IMG/VR virus record: IMGVR_UViG_3300035670_000086
Coordinates: 1-64,000 of that record
Origin: a virus
Length of the DNA stretch: 64,000 nt
Reading direction: 5' to 3' (one strand)
Positions 1-5,843 of the stretch are shown in pieces. The notes below the pieces were generated by a model that saw only the letters and a program-made list of their open reading frames with translations, ran no database searches and was not told the DNA's origin. The number at the start of each line of letters is the position of its first letter. The first letter of the stretch is position 1. The position numbers and the translations under genes are program-made.

Positions 1-163
1 TAAGGTTATGAAACGCATTAACAGCATCCCATTCAAAGTTTTGTTTCATAATCTCTTTGACTTTTTCCTCATGGGCATTTAAATCCATCCAATCTTTCAT
101 ATCAAACTCCCATTCATATGTAATTTGCACTTTGACTTTCTTGTTTTGGGAACTTTTGTTCAT
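1..163 (-). CDS. Hypothetical protein, 3' end outside window
   Basis: An open frame starts with ATG at 163 and runs off the left edge, giving at least 54 residues. It begins MNKSSQNKKVKVQITYEWEF and is rich in Lys, Glu and Trp. I do not recognise a family. It is separated from the next gene upstream (stop at 269) by about 105 bases that hold short repeats and a small hairpin. No Shine-Dalgarno sequence is obvious in front of the ATG. Confidence 0.6.
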   Translation of the reverse strand, partial: MNKSSQNKKVKVQITYEWEFDMKDWMDLNAHEEKVKEIMKQNFEWDAVNAFHNL

Positions 164-387
164 AATTTGCTTTGACTTTTGTTTGAAGTGTTGCTTTTTG
201 CAACAGGTATGATGCTTTTTTTAACAGGTAAGGCCAAAAACCTAACTTTGACTTTCTTTGACTTTTATTTACTTTTGAGGGTAAATATCATCCATTAACT
301 TGCAGAACTCATCGGTTTTATTCACTTTGACTTTCTCCTTTGACTCTTCTTCCGTATCAGAACTAGCTACAATTGTGCTTTGACTTT
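131..387. repeat. Cluster of six TTTGACTTT 9-mers
   Basis: The exact word TTTGACTTT occurs at 131, 171, 247, 257, 326 and 379, partly inside two genes and partly between them. The copies at 247 and 257 are in tandem with a 10-base period. More copies lie at 8646, 8712 and 8725 around a terminator and near 5451, 6813 and 10023. The function is unknown. Confidence 0.6.
164..268. other. Intergenic region with short repeats and a hairpin
   Basis: On the minus strand this gap holds two copies of ACCTGTT followed by A-rich sequence, and a hairpin TGTTGC-AAAAA-GCAACA. There is no T-run, so it is not a clear terminator. Three TTTGACTTT words fall in or at its edge. Confidence 0.4.
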
Positions 388-829
388 TATCTTCTTGCCC
401 TGCGCTTACCTTGCCATCTTCAACTCCAGCTTCATAGATTAGCAGGTTTTGTAGGCTAGTAGGATCCTTTGGTTTAGGATCTTTGACTCCAGTCTCATGG
501 AATAAAAGATCTTGGTACATTTGCTTATACTTAAGATACATTGAATGGTAGTGGTCAGATTCTTTACTTACTGTCTCTAGGTCTTTATTGAGCTTATCTA
601 CCATCTTGATAAGGTTATCAATAGACTTTTGTAGGATGTATTCTTGTGTATTGTTCATTAGATTTTTATTCACTAAAAAGGACACATTTTCTTTTGCTAG
701 ATCTTTGGCTACTTCTGGATCCCACATTACGGCAATGCTTACATCCATAATGTTTACATTATATTGTTTAGCTACCTTTTCTTTCAATAGCTCAACAATG
801 TCCTCTGTTGACATTTGGTCTTTGTTCAT
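269..829 (-). CDS. Hypothetical coiled-coil protein, member of a shuffled paralog set
   Basis: This 186-residue protein is charged, with a probable coiled coil around residues 50-110 and an acidic, Ser-rich C-terminal half. I do not recognise a family. The segment LNKDLETVSKES followed by HSMYLKYK is repeated almost exactly in the C-terminal half of the next gene upstream (837-1043), at both protein and DNA level. No good ribosome binding site precedes the ATG at 829; a second ATG lies at codon 6. Its location among small genes with early-type promoters suggests an early accessory function. Confidence 0.75.
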   Translation of the reverse strand: MNKDQMSTEDIVELLKEKVAKQYNVNIMDVSIAVMWDPEVAKDLAKENVSFLVNKNLMNNTQEYILQKSIDNLIKMVDKLNKDLETVSKESDHYHSMYLKYKQMYQDLLFHETGVKDPKPKDPTSLQNLLIYEAGVEDGKVSAGQEDKSQSTIVASSDTEEESKEKVKVNKTDEFCKLMDDIYPQK

Positions 830-836
830 TGGTTTT

Positions 837-1043
837 TTAATGTTGGCAGTCCAGATTATCGTACAGTTCCTTATACTTAAGATACATTGTATGGTAGTAG
901 TCAGCTTCTTTGCTTACCGTCTCTAAGTCTTTATTAAGGTAGTCCAAAAGAGCTTCCTTATCTTCCTTTGAATCAAAGGATACTTTTACTGTATAAACAC
1001 CTGTCCAGATATTCGCAGAATGAGTCTTAGCTTTCTTCTTCAT
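837..1043 (-). CDS. Hypothetical protein, chimera of its two neighbours
   Basis: The protein has 68 residues. Residues 1-36 (MKKKAKTHSANIWTGVYTV and on) match the N-terminus of the gene upstream (1040-1267). Residues 37-63 (LNKDLETVSKEADYYHTMYL) match an internal part of the gene downstream (269-829). The gene is therefore a mosaic of the two, probably made by recombination between repeats. Its ATG overlaps the stop of 1040-1267 as ATGA, so translation is coupled. Function unknown. Confidence 0.75.
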   Translation of the reverse strand: MKKKAKTHSANIWTGVYTVKVSFDSKEDKEALLDYLNKDLETVSKEADYYHTMYLKYKELYDNLDCQH

Positions 1044-1267
1044 TTGATTTCCCTTAGCTTGTTAGATACTTCTTCTAGTTTGGCTAGCTTTTTACCTAAG
1101 AGGTTACAGACTTCCTCTACGGACAGTCGATTTAAGATATCTTCTGGGAGTTTATTTTCGATGTAGTCCAGAAGAGCGTCCTTATCTTCCTTTGATTCAA
1201 AGGATGCAGTTACAGTATAAACACCTGTCCAGATATACGCAGCATGAGTCTTAGATTTCTTCTTCAT
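1040..1267 (-). CDS. Hypothetical small protein
   Basis: The protein has 75 residues and begins MKKKSKTHAAYIWTGVYTV. The N-terminal half is a paralog of 837-1043; the C-terminal half is helical and charged (KLAKLEEVSNKLREIK). A strong Shine-Dalgarno sequence, AGGAGGT, precedes the ATG. It is the first gene of an ATGA-coupled pair. No known family is recognised. Confidence 0.75.
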   Translation of the reverse strand: MKKKSKTHAAYIWTGVYTVTASFESKEDKDALLDYIENKLPEDILNRLSVEEVCNLLGKKLAKLEEVSNKLREIK

Positions 1268-1339
1268 TGTGACCTCCTATTGACCAGCTAAAGGTGATTG
1301 TGAATATCCACAGATCAATGGTAAAAGATGGTTTGTCTT

Positions 1340-1633
1340 TCATTGGTTTACGATTTCATTGGATTGGGTTACGATTCCCTTAGGTTGCTTTACGATTTCT
1401 TCTTTTACTGAACCAGATACCCATCCAATTGTATATCCTGCATTTGGACAACAGAGGGGTACTTTCTTTTGTGCATGAGCATATGCACGCTTAACTGATC
1501 TTTTGGTAGAATAAGACTCCATAAAACCTTTATTGCACTCTGTACACTCACCATATAAAACGAAGTTCGTTTCATCTGGCATAGCGAATCTCATAAATTC
1601 TTTATGGCTTATCTGCGGCTTACGGTTTAACAT
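1340..1633 (-). CDS. Small zinc-ribbon-like protein, paralog of 1620-1844
   Basis: The 97-residue protein contains CTEC near residue 31 and a CC pair near residue 61, followed by GYTIGW. These cysteines could bind one zinc. The core aligns with the gene just upstream (CAKC, CC and SYTIGW), so the two are tandem duplicates. The start at 1633 is preceded by GAGGAA and overlaps the upstream gene by 14 bases. Function unknown. Confidence 0.7.
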   Translation of the reverse strand: MLNRKPQISHKEFMRFAMPDETNFVLYGECTECNKGFMESYSTKRSVKRAYAHAQKKVPLCCPNAGYTIGWVSGSVKEEIVKQPKGIVTQSNEIVNQ

Positions 1634-1844
1634 CTGTGATTCCTCGTTGTTGGTTTACGATTGCCTCTTGTGCGAAATCATATGCCCATCCAATCGTATA
1701 ACTCTCGTCTATACAACAGGGCATTCCTTTGTTTAACGCACGAGTATATGCACACTTAACTCCTCTTTTGGTAGCGTAACGCCTCTCAAAGCCTTTAGAG
1801 CACTTCGCACACTTACCATACAGGATATAGAGTTTGGGTTCCAT
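1620..1844 (-). CDS. Small zinc-ribbon-like protein, paralog of 1340-1633
   Basis: The 74-residue protein begins MEPKLYILYGKCAKCSKGF and has a second cysteine pair (PCC) about 30 residues later, then SYTIGW. It shares this layout with 1340-1633. The ATG lies 3 bases after the stop of 1848-2051, and no separate ribosome binding site is clear, so it is probably translated by coupling. It is likely expressed from the early promoter upstream of 2051. Confidence 0.7.
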   Translation of the reverse strand: MEPKLYILYGKCAKCSKGFERRYATKRGVKCAYTRALNKGMPCCIDESYTIGWAYDFAQEAIVNQQRGITDVKP

Positions 1845-1847
1845 GAT

Positions 1848-2051
1848 TTAAATGCTAGTGATCTCACAGGTACAGCCATGAGATTGCCCATTCCTAAGGT
1901 TTCGCCCAATAAGAGCAACCTGCAACGGAGGATAGTCCATGAAGTCTGCTTCTCGGATCATGGAAACTACCTGATTAACTTCTTTCTCGTTAAAATCATA
2001 TCCATCGGGGACGGTGATCTTGATCGTGAAGTCTTTGTGGTTGTCGTTCAT
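1848..2051 (-). CDS. Hypothetical early protein with leaderless-type promoter
   Basis: The 67-residue protein begins MNDNHKDFTIKITVPDGYDF. It has no recognised domain. The ATG is preceded by ACCTACC and, directly before that, TATAAT, so it has no room for a Shine-Dalgarno sequence. It is the first gene of a short operon with the two zinc-ribbon-like genes downstream. Confidence 0.75.
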   Translation of the reverse strand: MNDNHKDFTIKITVPDGYDFNEKEVNQVVSMIREADFMDYPPLQVALIGRNLRNGQSHGCTCEITSI

Positions 2052-2087
2052 GGTAGGTATTATAACCGATCAGGAAGAGATAGTCAC
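2052..2087 (-). promoter_or_regulatory. Early promoter cassette, leaderless type
   Basis: On the minus strand: GTGACT (-35) at 2087-2082, a 17-bp spacer containing CCTGATCGGT, TATAAT (-10) at 2064-2059, then ACCTACC and the ATG at 2051. The expected transcription start is at or one base before the ATG. The -35 box contains the TGA stop of the preceding gene 2084-2311. Confidence 0.8.
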
Positions 2088-2311
2088 GGGTTTTTTGAGA
2101 AATTAGTTTGGCTCATCCAATACTTTGTTTCTCGACGGGCAACAGTTAAATTTTCATCCTGATTATCCAAGAGCCTCCGAAGAGTGCAGATGATAGATTT
2201 AAGTTCTTGGACATCGTTGGTTTCAATATCCTTGGGGTCATAGTACCCGTTTAAGTTAGGCTTCATGTTGTTCATGGTAGGCAGTACCCATTTTTTGTTC
2301 ATGTTGCTCAT
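2084..2311 (-). CDS. Hypothetical early protein ending inside a promoter
   Basis: The protein has 75 residues and begins MSNMNKKWVLPTMNNMKPNL. It is polar and has no recognised domain. The C-terminus SKNP and the TGA stop are encoded by the upstream part of the next promoter cassette. The ATG follows directly on TATAAT plus 7 bases, so its mRNA should be leaderless. Confidence 0.75.
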   Translation of the reverse strand: MSNMNKKWVLPTMNNMKPNLNGYYDPKDIETNDVQELKSIICTLRRLLDNQDENLTVARRETKYWMSQTNFSKNP

Positions 2312-2347
2312 GGTAGCTATTATAACCGATCAGGAGGGGATAGTCAC
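2312..2347 (-). promoter_or_regulatory. Early promoter cassette, leaderless type
   Basis: Minus strand: GTGACT at 2347-2342, 17-bp spacer, TATAAT at 2324-2319, AGCTACC, then ATG at 2311. The same spacer core CCTGATCGGT is present as in the neighbouring copies. Confidence 0.8.
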
Positions 2348-2355
2348 AGGTTTTC

Positions 2356-2703
2356 TTAGTTTTTTTTGAACAAACGCACATGATCTCTTACCCATGCGTT
2401 ATCTGATAAATGAACATTACCAGTTAGCCAAATATCATCTGTAACCCAAGCATTCCCAGAAATGCGAACATAACCAGAAATCCAAGCGTTACCATCTACC
2501 ATCCCGTTATCACAAACACAGGAGTGTTCATCCATTCGGGCAGTATCACTTACCCTAGCCTCCCCATATACACGAGCGTCAGGGCCAATATACGCAGTAT
2601 CAGCCACAGTTGCAGTATCAGCTACCCATCCTCCCCCATTGCTATGCTGGTGAGCAGGTACAGGGCCATTACCATCTTCAAAATCAAAGGTTGTGATGCT
2701 CAT
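2356..2703 (-). CDS. Left-handed beta-helix (hexapeptide-repeat-like) protein
   Basis: The protein has 115 residues. From residue 27 on it is made of short repeats of the form DTATVA-DTAYIG-PDARVYG-EARVS, which fits a left-handed parallel beta-helix as in hexapeptide-repeat proteins. No acyltransferase active-site motif is visible. Similar repeat proteins of unknown role occur in other phages. The start retains ACCTACC before the ATG, but the -10 box seems lost (ATAAAT), so it is probably read from the promoter in front of 2716-2934. Confidence 0.75.
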   Translation of the reverse strand: MSITTFDFEDGNGPVPAHQHSNGGGWVADTATVADTAYIGPDARVYGEARVSDTARMDEHSCVCDNGMVDGNAWISGYVRISGNAWVTDDIWLTGNVHLSDNAWVRDHVRLFKKN

Positions 2704-2715
2704 GGTAGGTATTTA

Positions 2716-2934
2716 TCAGGCAGATGCATCACATAAGCAGTATTTGGAATCAAGTTCGCCGCATTTACAAGACATAGCTAAGGGCAGGTAGTTGGTAGGA
2801 TATTTATCCATCCACCATTGAATTAACTTGTTCTGCTTACGCAGCATAATACGCATCTCTGCGATCTCCTTATCCTTGCTTTGCAGCTTTTCCGACATGA
2901 GATCAATCAGTAGGTTTGTTGCTTTGTCGTTCAT
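2716..2934 (-). CDS. Hypothetical early protein with C-terminal cysteine cluster
   Basis: The protein has 72 residues. The first 45 are helical and charged. The end holds CKCGELDSKYCLC, four cysteines that could bind a metal ion. No family is recognised. It has its own leaderless-type promoter. Confidence 0.7.
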   Translation of the reverse strand: MNDKATNLLIDLMSEKLQSKDKEIAEMRIMLRKQNKLIQWWMDKYPTNYLPLAMSCKCGELDSKYCLCDASA

Positions 2935-2970
2935 GGTAGGTATTATAACCGATCAGGAAGGGATAGTCAC
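2935..2970 (-). promoter_or_regulatory. Early promoter cassette, leaderless type
   Basis: Minus strand: GTGACT at 2970-2965, 17-bp spacer, TATAAT at 2947-2942, ACCTACC, then ATG at 2934. It should also serve 2356-2703. Confidence 0.8.
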
Positions 2971-2989
2971 GAGGTTTTTGAGAATTTAT

Positions 2990-3295
2990 TTAACCTCTGT
3001 TGCCATACTCTAGATCTTTTTTCATGTTCTTGGCATCTCGGATAAAATCTTCACGAGTCTCAGGGCTGTGATTAAGATTCCGAACTTCTTCCTTGAGCGA
3101 CATTACCATATCACTTAGATAATCACGGACTGCCCACTCTTCGGACAATGCACCTACCGTAGGATTACTAAGAACTTTATTGATATGATTAAGAAGATAG
3201 TTATCCTCTTCAGTATTAATCAGATGATCACGCTGTGCTTCCAGTTGCAGGATAGTGGACTCGGACAAGGGCTTGTTGTAGGTTGCGGTCTTCAT
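2990..3295 (-). CDS. Hypothetical early helical protein
   Basis: The 101-residue protein begins MKTATYNKPLSESTILQLEA and is predicted to be mostly helical and charged. No family is recognised. It is a single-gene unit with its own promoter. Confidence 0.7.
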   Translation of the reverse strand: MKTATYNKPLSESTILQLEAQRDHLINTEEDNYLLNHINKVLSNPTVGALSEEWAVRDYLSDMVMSLKEEVRNLNHSPETREDFIRDAKNMKKDLEYGNRG

Positions 3296-3331
3296 GATGC
3301 TTAGTATAACCGATCAGGAGGGTTTGGTCAC
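3296..3331 (-). promoter_or_regulatory. Early promoter cassette, leaderless type
   Basis: Minus strand: GTGACC at 3331-3326, 17-bp spacer with CCTGATCGGT, TATACT at 3308-3303, AAGCATC, then ATG at 3295. The -35 box includes the TGA stop of 3328-3582. Confidence 0.75.
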
Positions 3332-3582
3332 GGGTTTTTTGGGAATTTACTTAACTGCTTCTTTAAGTTTTCGATCTCGATAGAACGAAGATTGCAGAGA
3401 TCAGCAACCTCTACATACCTACCATGGAAATAATTAAGTTTCTCTTCAGTTTCCTTCAACTTAAGTTCCAATTCAGCGATCTCTAGTTTTCTAGATACTT
3501 CAGCATATCGTACACCCTCCTCCCATGCGTGATTCCAGACTTGGGAGTAGGTGAGTGAAAAGGTTGTTTCGTTGTTGCTCAT
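3328..3582 (-). CDS. Hypothetical early coiled-coil protein
   Basis: The 84-residue protein has a long charged helical stretch (residues 28-78) with heptad-like spacing. It ends PKNP, with the last codons and the TGA stop inside the following promoter cassette. No family is recognised. Confidence 0.7.
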   Translation of the reverse strand: MSNNETTFSLTYSQVWNHAWEEGVRYAEVSRKLEIAELELKLKETEEKLNYFHGRYVEVADLCNLRSIEIENLKKQLSKFPKNP

Positions 3583-3618
3583 GGTAGATAATATAACCGA
3601 TCAGGATGGGATTGTCAC
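3583..3618 (-). promoter_or_regulatory. Early promoter cassette, leaderless type
   Basis: Minus strand: GTGACA at 3618-3613, 17-bp spacer, TATATT at 3595-3590, ATCTACC, then ATG at 3582. Confidence 0.75.
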
Positions 3619-3633
3619 GCACTTTTTCAGAAT

Positions 3634-3867
3634 TTATTTATACCACTCTAGAACTTCATCGTTACCATTCAACCATTCCAAAGCCATCTCTTTGGCTAAG
3701 TCTTGTCCCTGAAAACCTTTAGATGCTTTATGTCTCTCACCTTCCCATCCATAAACAAAATAAGTGTTTCCGTAATCTTTAAAATGAATTACTTCCACTA
3801 CTCTAGTATCTTTGGATAGAAAGACACCATTTAAGTCTGGATCCTTAATTTTCTGCCAGTTACTCAT
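3634..3867 (-). CDS. Hypothetical small protein
   Basis: With the start at 3867 the protein has 77 residues and begins MSNWQKIKDPDLNGVFLS. I chose this ATG because it overlaps the stop of 3864-4061 as ATGA; an alternative ATG lies three codons upstream at 3876. It is Trp- and Lys-rich with no recognised domain. It is the third gene of an operon starting at 4348. Confidence 0.7.
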   Translation of the reverse strand: MSNWQKIKDPDLNGVFLSKDTRVVEVIHFKDYGNTYFVYGWEGERHKASKGFQGQDLAKEMALEWLNGNDEVLEWYK

Positions 3868-4061
3868 TTGTGGCACTCGATAAAAGCACAGGGGTGTTCG
3901 TTGTTGTAGAAGTCTTCTACATAACCAAAGAAGTCAGCAGAGGTATCGAAACTTCTGCGAAATTCTCCATTCCAAGATTCTGTTTGTTTACAGATAGGAC
4001 ACTTAGTCCAAGTATCCTCCAAACCAGAATCAAGCAGGATATATGTTGCTTTGTTATTCAT
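3864..4061 (-). CDS. Hypothetical small protein with CPIC motif
   Basis: The 65-residue protein contains KCPICKQ near residue 18 and HPC plus ECHK at the end, so a zinc site is possible. It overlaps the genes on both sides by 4 bases (ATGA type). Function unknown. Confidence 0.7.
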   Translation of the reverse strand: MNNKATYILLDSGLEDTWTKCPICKQTESWNGEFRRSFDTSADFFGYVEDFYNNEHPCAFIECHK

Positions 4062-4348
4062 TGGTGAGGTTCCGATTTGATGTTATCTCCGAGCCAAGCC
4101 TTGCCGTTTTGAATCGTCTTAGTTGCTACTTGAATGATTCTGGGGGAGTCTTGATTATCTTCGTCTTCATATTCAAGTTCAGCAAGATCGGCAACAAGGG
4201 CAATATCATTGACTCGCTGTTCGATCCAGAAATTAGTCATTTCATGGCCGAAGCCATTGTTATCATCGACGCGCAACTTAACATCGTAAGTGCCACCAAC
4301 TTGTTGTTCTAGGACGGTTAGATCACGGATCAGTTGTGAGAGTCTCAT
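4058..4348 (-). CDS. Hypothetical early protein
   Basis: The 96-residue protein begins MRLSQLIRDLTVLEQQVGGT. The N-terminal layout (short helix, then GGTYDVKLRVDD) resembles small phage proteins of unknown function that are common in T4-like genomes. It is first in a three-gene, ATGA-coupled operon with a leaderless-type promoter. Confidence 0.75.
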   Translation of the reverse strand: MRLSQLIRDLTVLEQQVGGTYDVKLRVDDNNGFGHEMTNFWIEQRVNDIALVADLAELEYEDEDNQDSPRIIQVATKTIQNGKAWLGDNIKSEPHQ

Positions 4349-4384
4349 GGTAGGTATTATAACCGATCAGGAGGGTTTGGTCAC
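4349..4384 (-). promoter_or_regulatory. Early promoter cassette, leaderless type
   Basis: Minus strand: GTGACC at 4384-4379, 17-bp spacer, TATAAT at 4361-4356, ACCTACC, then ATG at 4348. Confidence 0.8.
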
Positions 4385-4399
4385 GGGTTTTTTGAGAAA

Positions 4400-4852
4400 T
4401 TAGTTAGCCCAAATAACTTTGGGAACATTGATAGAGTTATAGTTAGCTTTTGCTTTATTGTCAGACACTTGCGTTAAAACTAACTTTGCAATTACTGCAA
4501 AGAAGACATAACCTGAGTTTGAAACATACTCAGGATGCGAGTTGATGGGATTACAGTTACCATCATTCTCTAGCATAAATTCTAAGTGCTTGTAGGGATT
4601 GTAGTTAACATTACCGCGAAACTTACAAGCAATGGAAGTATCATCTACAAGATCACCATAGATGAAAGCATGGACATTCTTCCTACGCTCAGAAAGAACT
4701 TTGTTACGACCACTCTCGGACACTTTGAACTTAGGGTTCTTAAGTAACAGATGATCCTTGTGGCTCGTAACACGCCAACCCTTGTCAGTCTTGGTTTGAA
4801 CAGACCAACACTTCTTGTGGAAGTTCCAGTAGACTCGGCATTGCTTGCTCAT
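4400..4852 (-). CDS. Hypothetical early protein
   Basis: The 150-residue protein begins MSKQCRVYWNFHKKCWSVQT, a start I have seen in phage proteins of unknown function. The body is basic and aromatic-rich. It has no recognised catalytic motif. It is the only gene behind its own promoter. Confidence 0.75.
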   Translation of the reverse strand: MSKQCRVYWNFHKKCWSVQTKTDKGWRVTSHKDHLLLKNPKFKVSESGRNKVLSERRKNVHAFIYGDLVDDTSIACKFRGNVNYNPYKHLEFMLENDGNCNPINSHPEYVSNSGYVFFAVIAKLVLTQVSDNKAKANYNSINVPKVIWAN

Positions 4853-4888
4853 GTTACCTACTATAACCGATGACTAGGCAATAGTCAC
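4853..4888 (-). promoter_or_regulatory. Early promoter cassette, leaderless type (divergent copy)
   Basis: Minus strand: GTGACT at 4888-4883, 17-bp spacer, TATAGT at 4865-4860, AGGTAAC, then ATG at 4852. Spacing is the same as in the other copies, but the spacer core differs (CCTAGTCATCGGT). Confidence 0.75.
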
Positions 4889-4895
4889 GCTTTAT

Positions 4896-4997
4896 TTATC
4901 TTTTTTTTTCAGAATCTTTGGTTGCCGTATATAAGAACCATAGCAAAATTAGTGCATACGGAATCCAAAAATAAAGTTCTACAAACTCGTAATCCAT
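4896..4997 (-). CDS. Small membrane protein (33 aa)
   Basis: A short frame begins MDYEFVELYFWIPYALIL and has one hydrophobic segment (residues 8-24), followed by TKDSEKKR. It overlaps the preceding small membrane gene by 19 bases in another frame. The ATG lies inside that gene and has no clear Shine-Dalgarno sequence, so its reality rests on composition and position. Confidence 0.45.
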   Translation of the reverse strand: MDYEFVELYFWIPYALILLWFLYTATKDSEKKR

Positions 4998-5101
4998 AGG
5001 TATGTTACCAGCCATTTAATAACTAACAAAGGTAACCCTATCACGAGGAACAATACTAAGATTGCTCTCAAAATTATTGTGGCTACCTTTGTAAGTTTCA
5101 T
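4979..5101 (-). CDS. Small membrane protein (40 aa)
   Basis: The frame begins MKLTKVATIILRAILVLFLV and is almost entirely hydrophobic to residue 36, with one transmembrane segment and a short basic N-terminus. Its ATG overlaps the stop of 5098-5313 as ATGA, which supports translation. It fills a stretch that otherwise has no gene. Function unknown. Confidence 0.6.
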   Translation of the reverse strand: MKLTKVATIILRAILVLFLVIGLPLLVIKWLVTYLWITSL

Positions 5102-5313
5102 TTGTATTGATCTCGCCAATCCCTACCAAACAAGGTAGGAACTTGCTTTGATATCGTATCCATAACTACATCGTCTGGGTAGTGCTTTAGCAATCGTCTA
5201 GCTTCTTCCCTAACTTTACGAGGAACTTTGGGTGTGACTTTCGGATTCAAGAGATGCCGAAGAAAGTCTCTTGTTGCCGTTACAGCCCCAAACCTCTCGT
5301 AGTTAAGTGTCAT
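5098..5313 (-). CDS. Hypothetical protein resembling the BPSL0761 family
   Basis: With the start at 5313 the protein has 71 residues and begins MTLNYERFGAVTATRDFLRH. The layout (Thr-Arg-Asp-Phe-Leu, then a proline-rich turn, then REEARRLLKHYP) resembles small proteins of the BPSL0761 type, whose function is not known. This ATG follows GAGGA and lies one base past the upstream stop, so it is preferred over ATGs further upstream at 5337 and 5346. Confidence 0.65.
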   Translation of the reverse strand: MTLNYERFGAVTATRDFLRHLLNPKVTPKVPRKVREEARRLLKHYPDDVVMDTISKQVPTLFGRDWRDQYK

Positions 5314-5314
5314 A

Positions 5315-5542
5315 TTAGTCCTCGAAATCTTCGCCATATCTTGCATTCCATTGATTATAATTCTCGATCCTAGCTTGCATATGTTCCATAAGCTCTAGGC
5401 AATCCATAACTACTTGATGATAGTAGTTGATTGTTGGCTCGTAGTTGGGTTTGACTTTCTCGTTTTCGATGATATGTTTGCAAGCTGCCTTTAGATTGGT
5501 AGCTGATTCTACCAGTTGCTGATACGGATCCTTCTCTTTCAT
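5315..5542 (-). CDS. Hypothetical helical protein
   Basis: The 75-residue protein begins MKEKDPYQQLVESATNLKAA and is helical and charged. A good ribosome binding site, AAGGAG, precedes the ATG and lies across the end of the upstream gene. No family is recognised. Confidence 0.7.
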   Translation of the reverse strand: MKEKDPYQQLVESATNLKAACKHIIENEKVKPNYEPTINYYHQVVMDCLELMEHMQARIENYNQWNARYGEDFED

Positions 5543-5543
5543 A

Positions 5544-5807
5544 TCAATCTCCTTCGATGGGTTGGACTACGAGATTGGGCAGACTATCTGTACAGTCGAT
5601 AGTATCCACAGCCTCTAGTTTATATTTGACTACTTGGACTGACTTGATAGTCTCAGGCTTAAACCATTTGACTTGTCGCATCATTTGCTCCAAAACCTTC
5701 TCCTTGGTGTTGGAGAAGTTCGTCATCATATATAGGTACGGAGGCTTCGAGTCGTTGAAGGTGATTTCTACTTGCCAGATTGTCTTGTTGTTGCTGTGTG
5801 CGCTCAT
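5544..5807 (-). CDS. Hypothetical early protein
   Basis: With the start at 5807 the protein has 87 residues and begins MSAHSNNKTIWQVEITFNDS. I chose this ATG because TATACT lies 7 bases upstream with a GTGACA box 17 bp further, exactly as in the other early genes. A longer frame from 5843 would start inside that promoter. Function unknown. Confidence 0.75.
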   Translation of the reverse strand: MSAHSNNKTIWQVEITFNDSKPPYLYMMTNFSNTKEKVLEQMMRQVKWFKPETIKSVQVVKYKLEAVDTIDCTDSLPNLVVQPIEGD

Positions 5808-5843
5808 GATATACAGTATAACCAGTTGGTCAGCCCTTGTCAC
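5808..5843 (-). promoter_or_regulatory. Early promoter cassette, leaderless type (divergent copy)
   Basis: Minus strand: GTGACA at 5843-5838, 17-bp spacer, TATACT at 5820-5815, GTATATC, then ATG at 5807. The end of the upstream gene lies in the spacer. Confidence 0.75.

Noticed and set aside
2052-4384. Regularly spaced 35-55 bp repeats, CRISPR-like at first sight
   Set aside because: The stretches between the repeats are genes of different length with intact frames, and each repeat ends at a start codon with -35 and -10 boxes. They are promoters.
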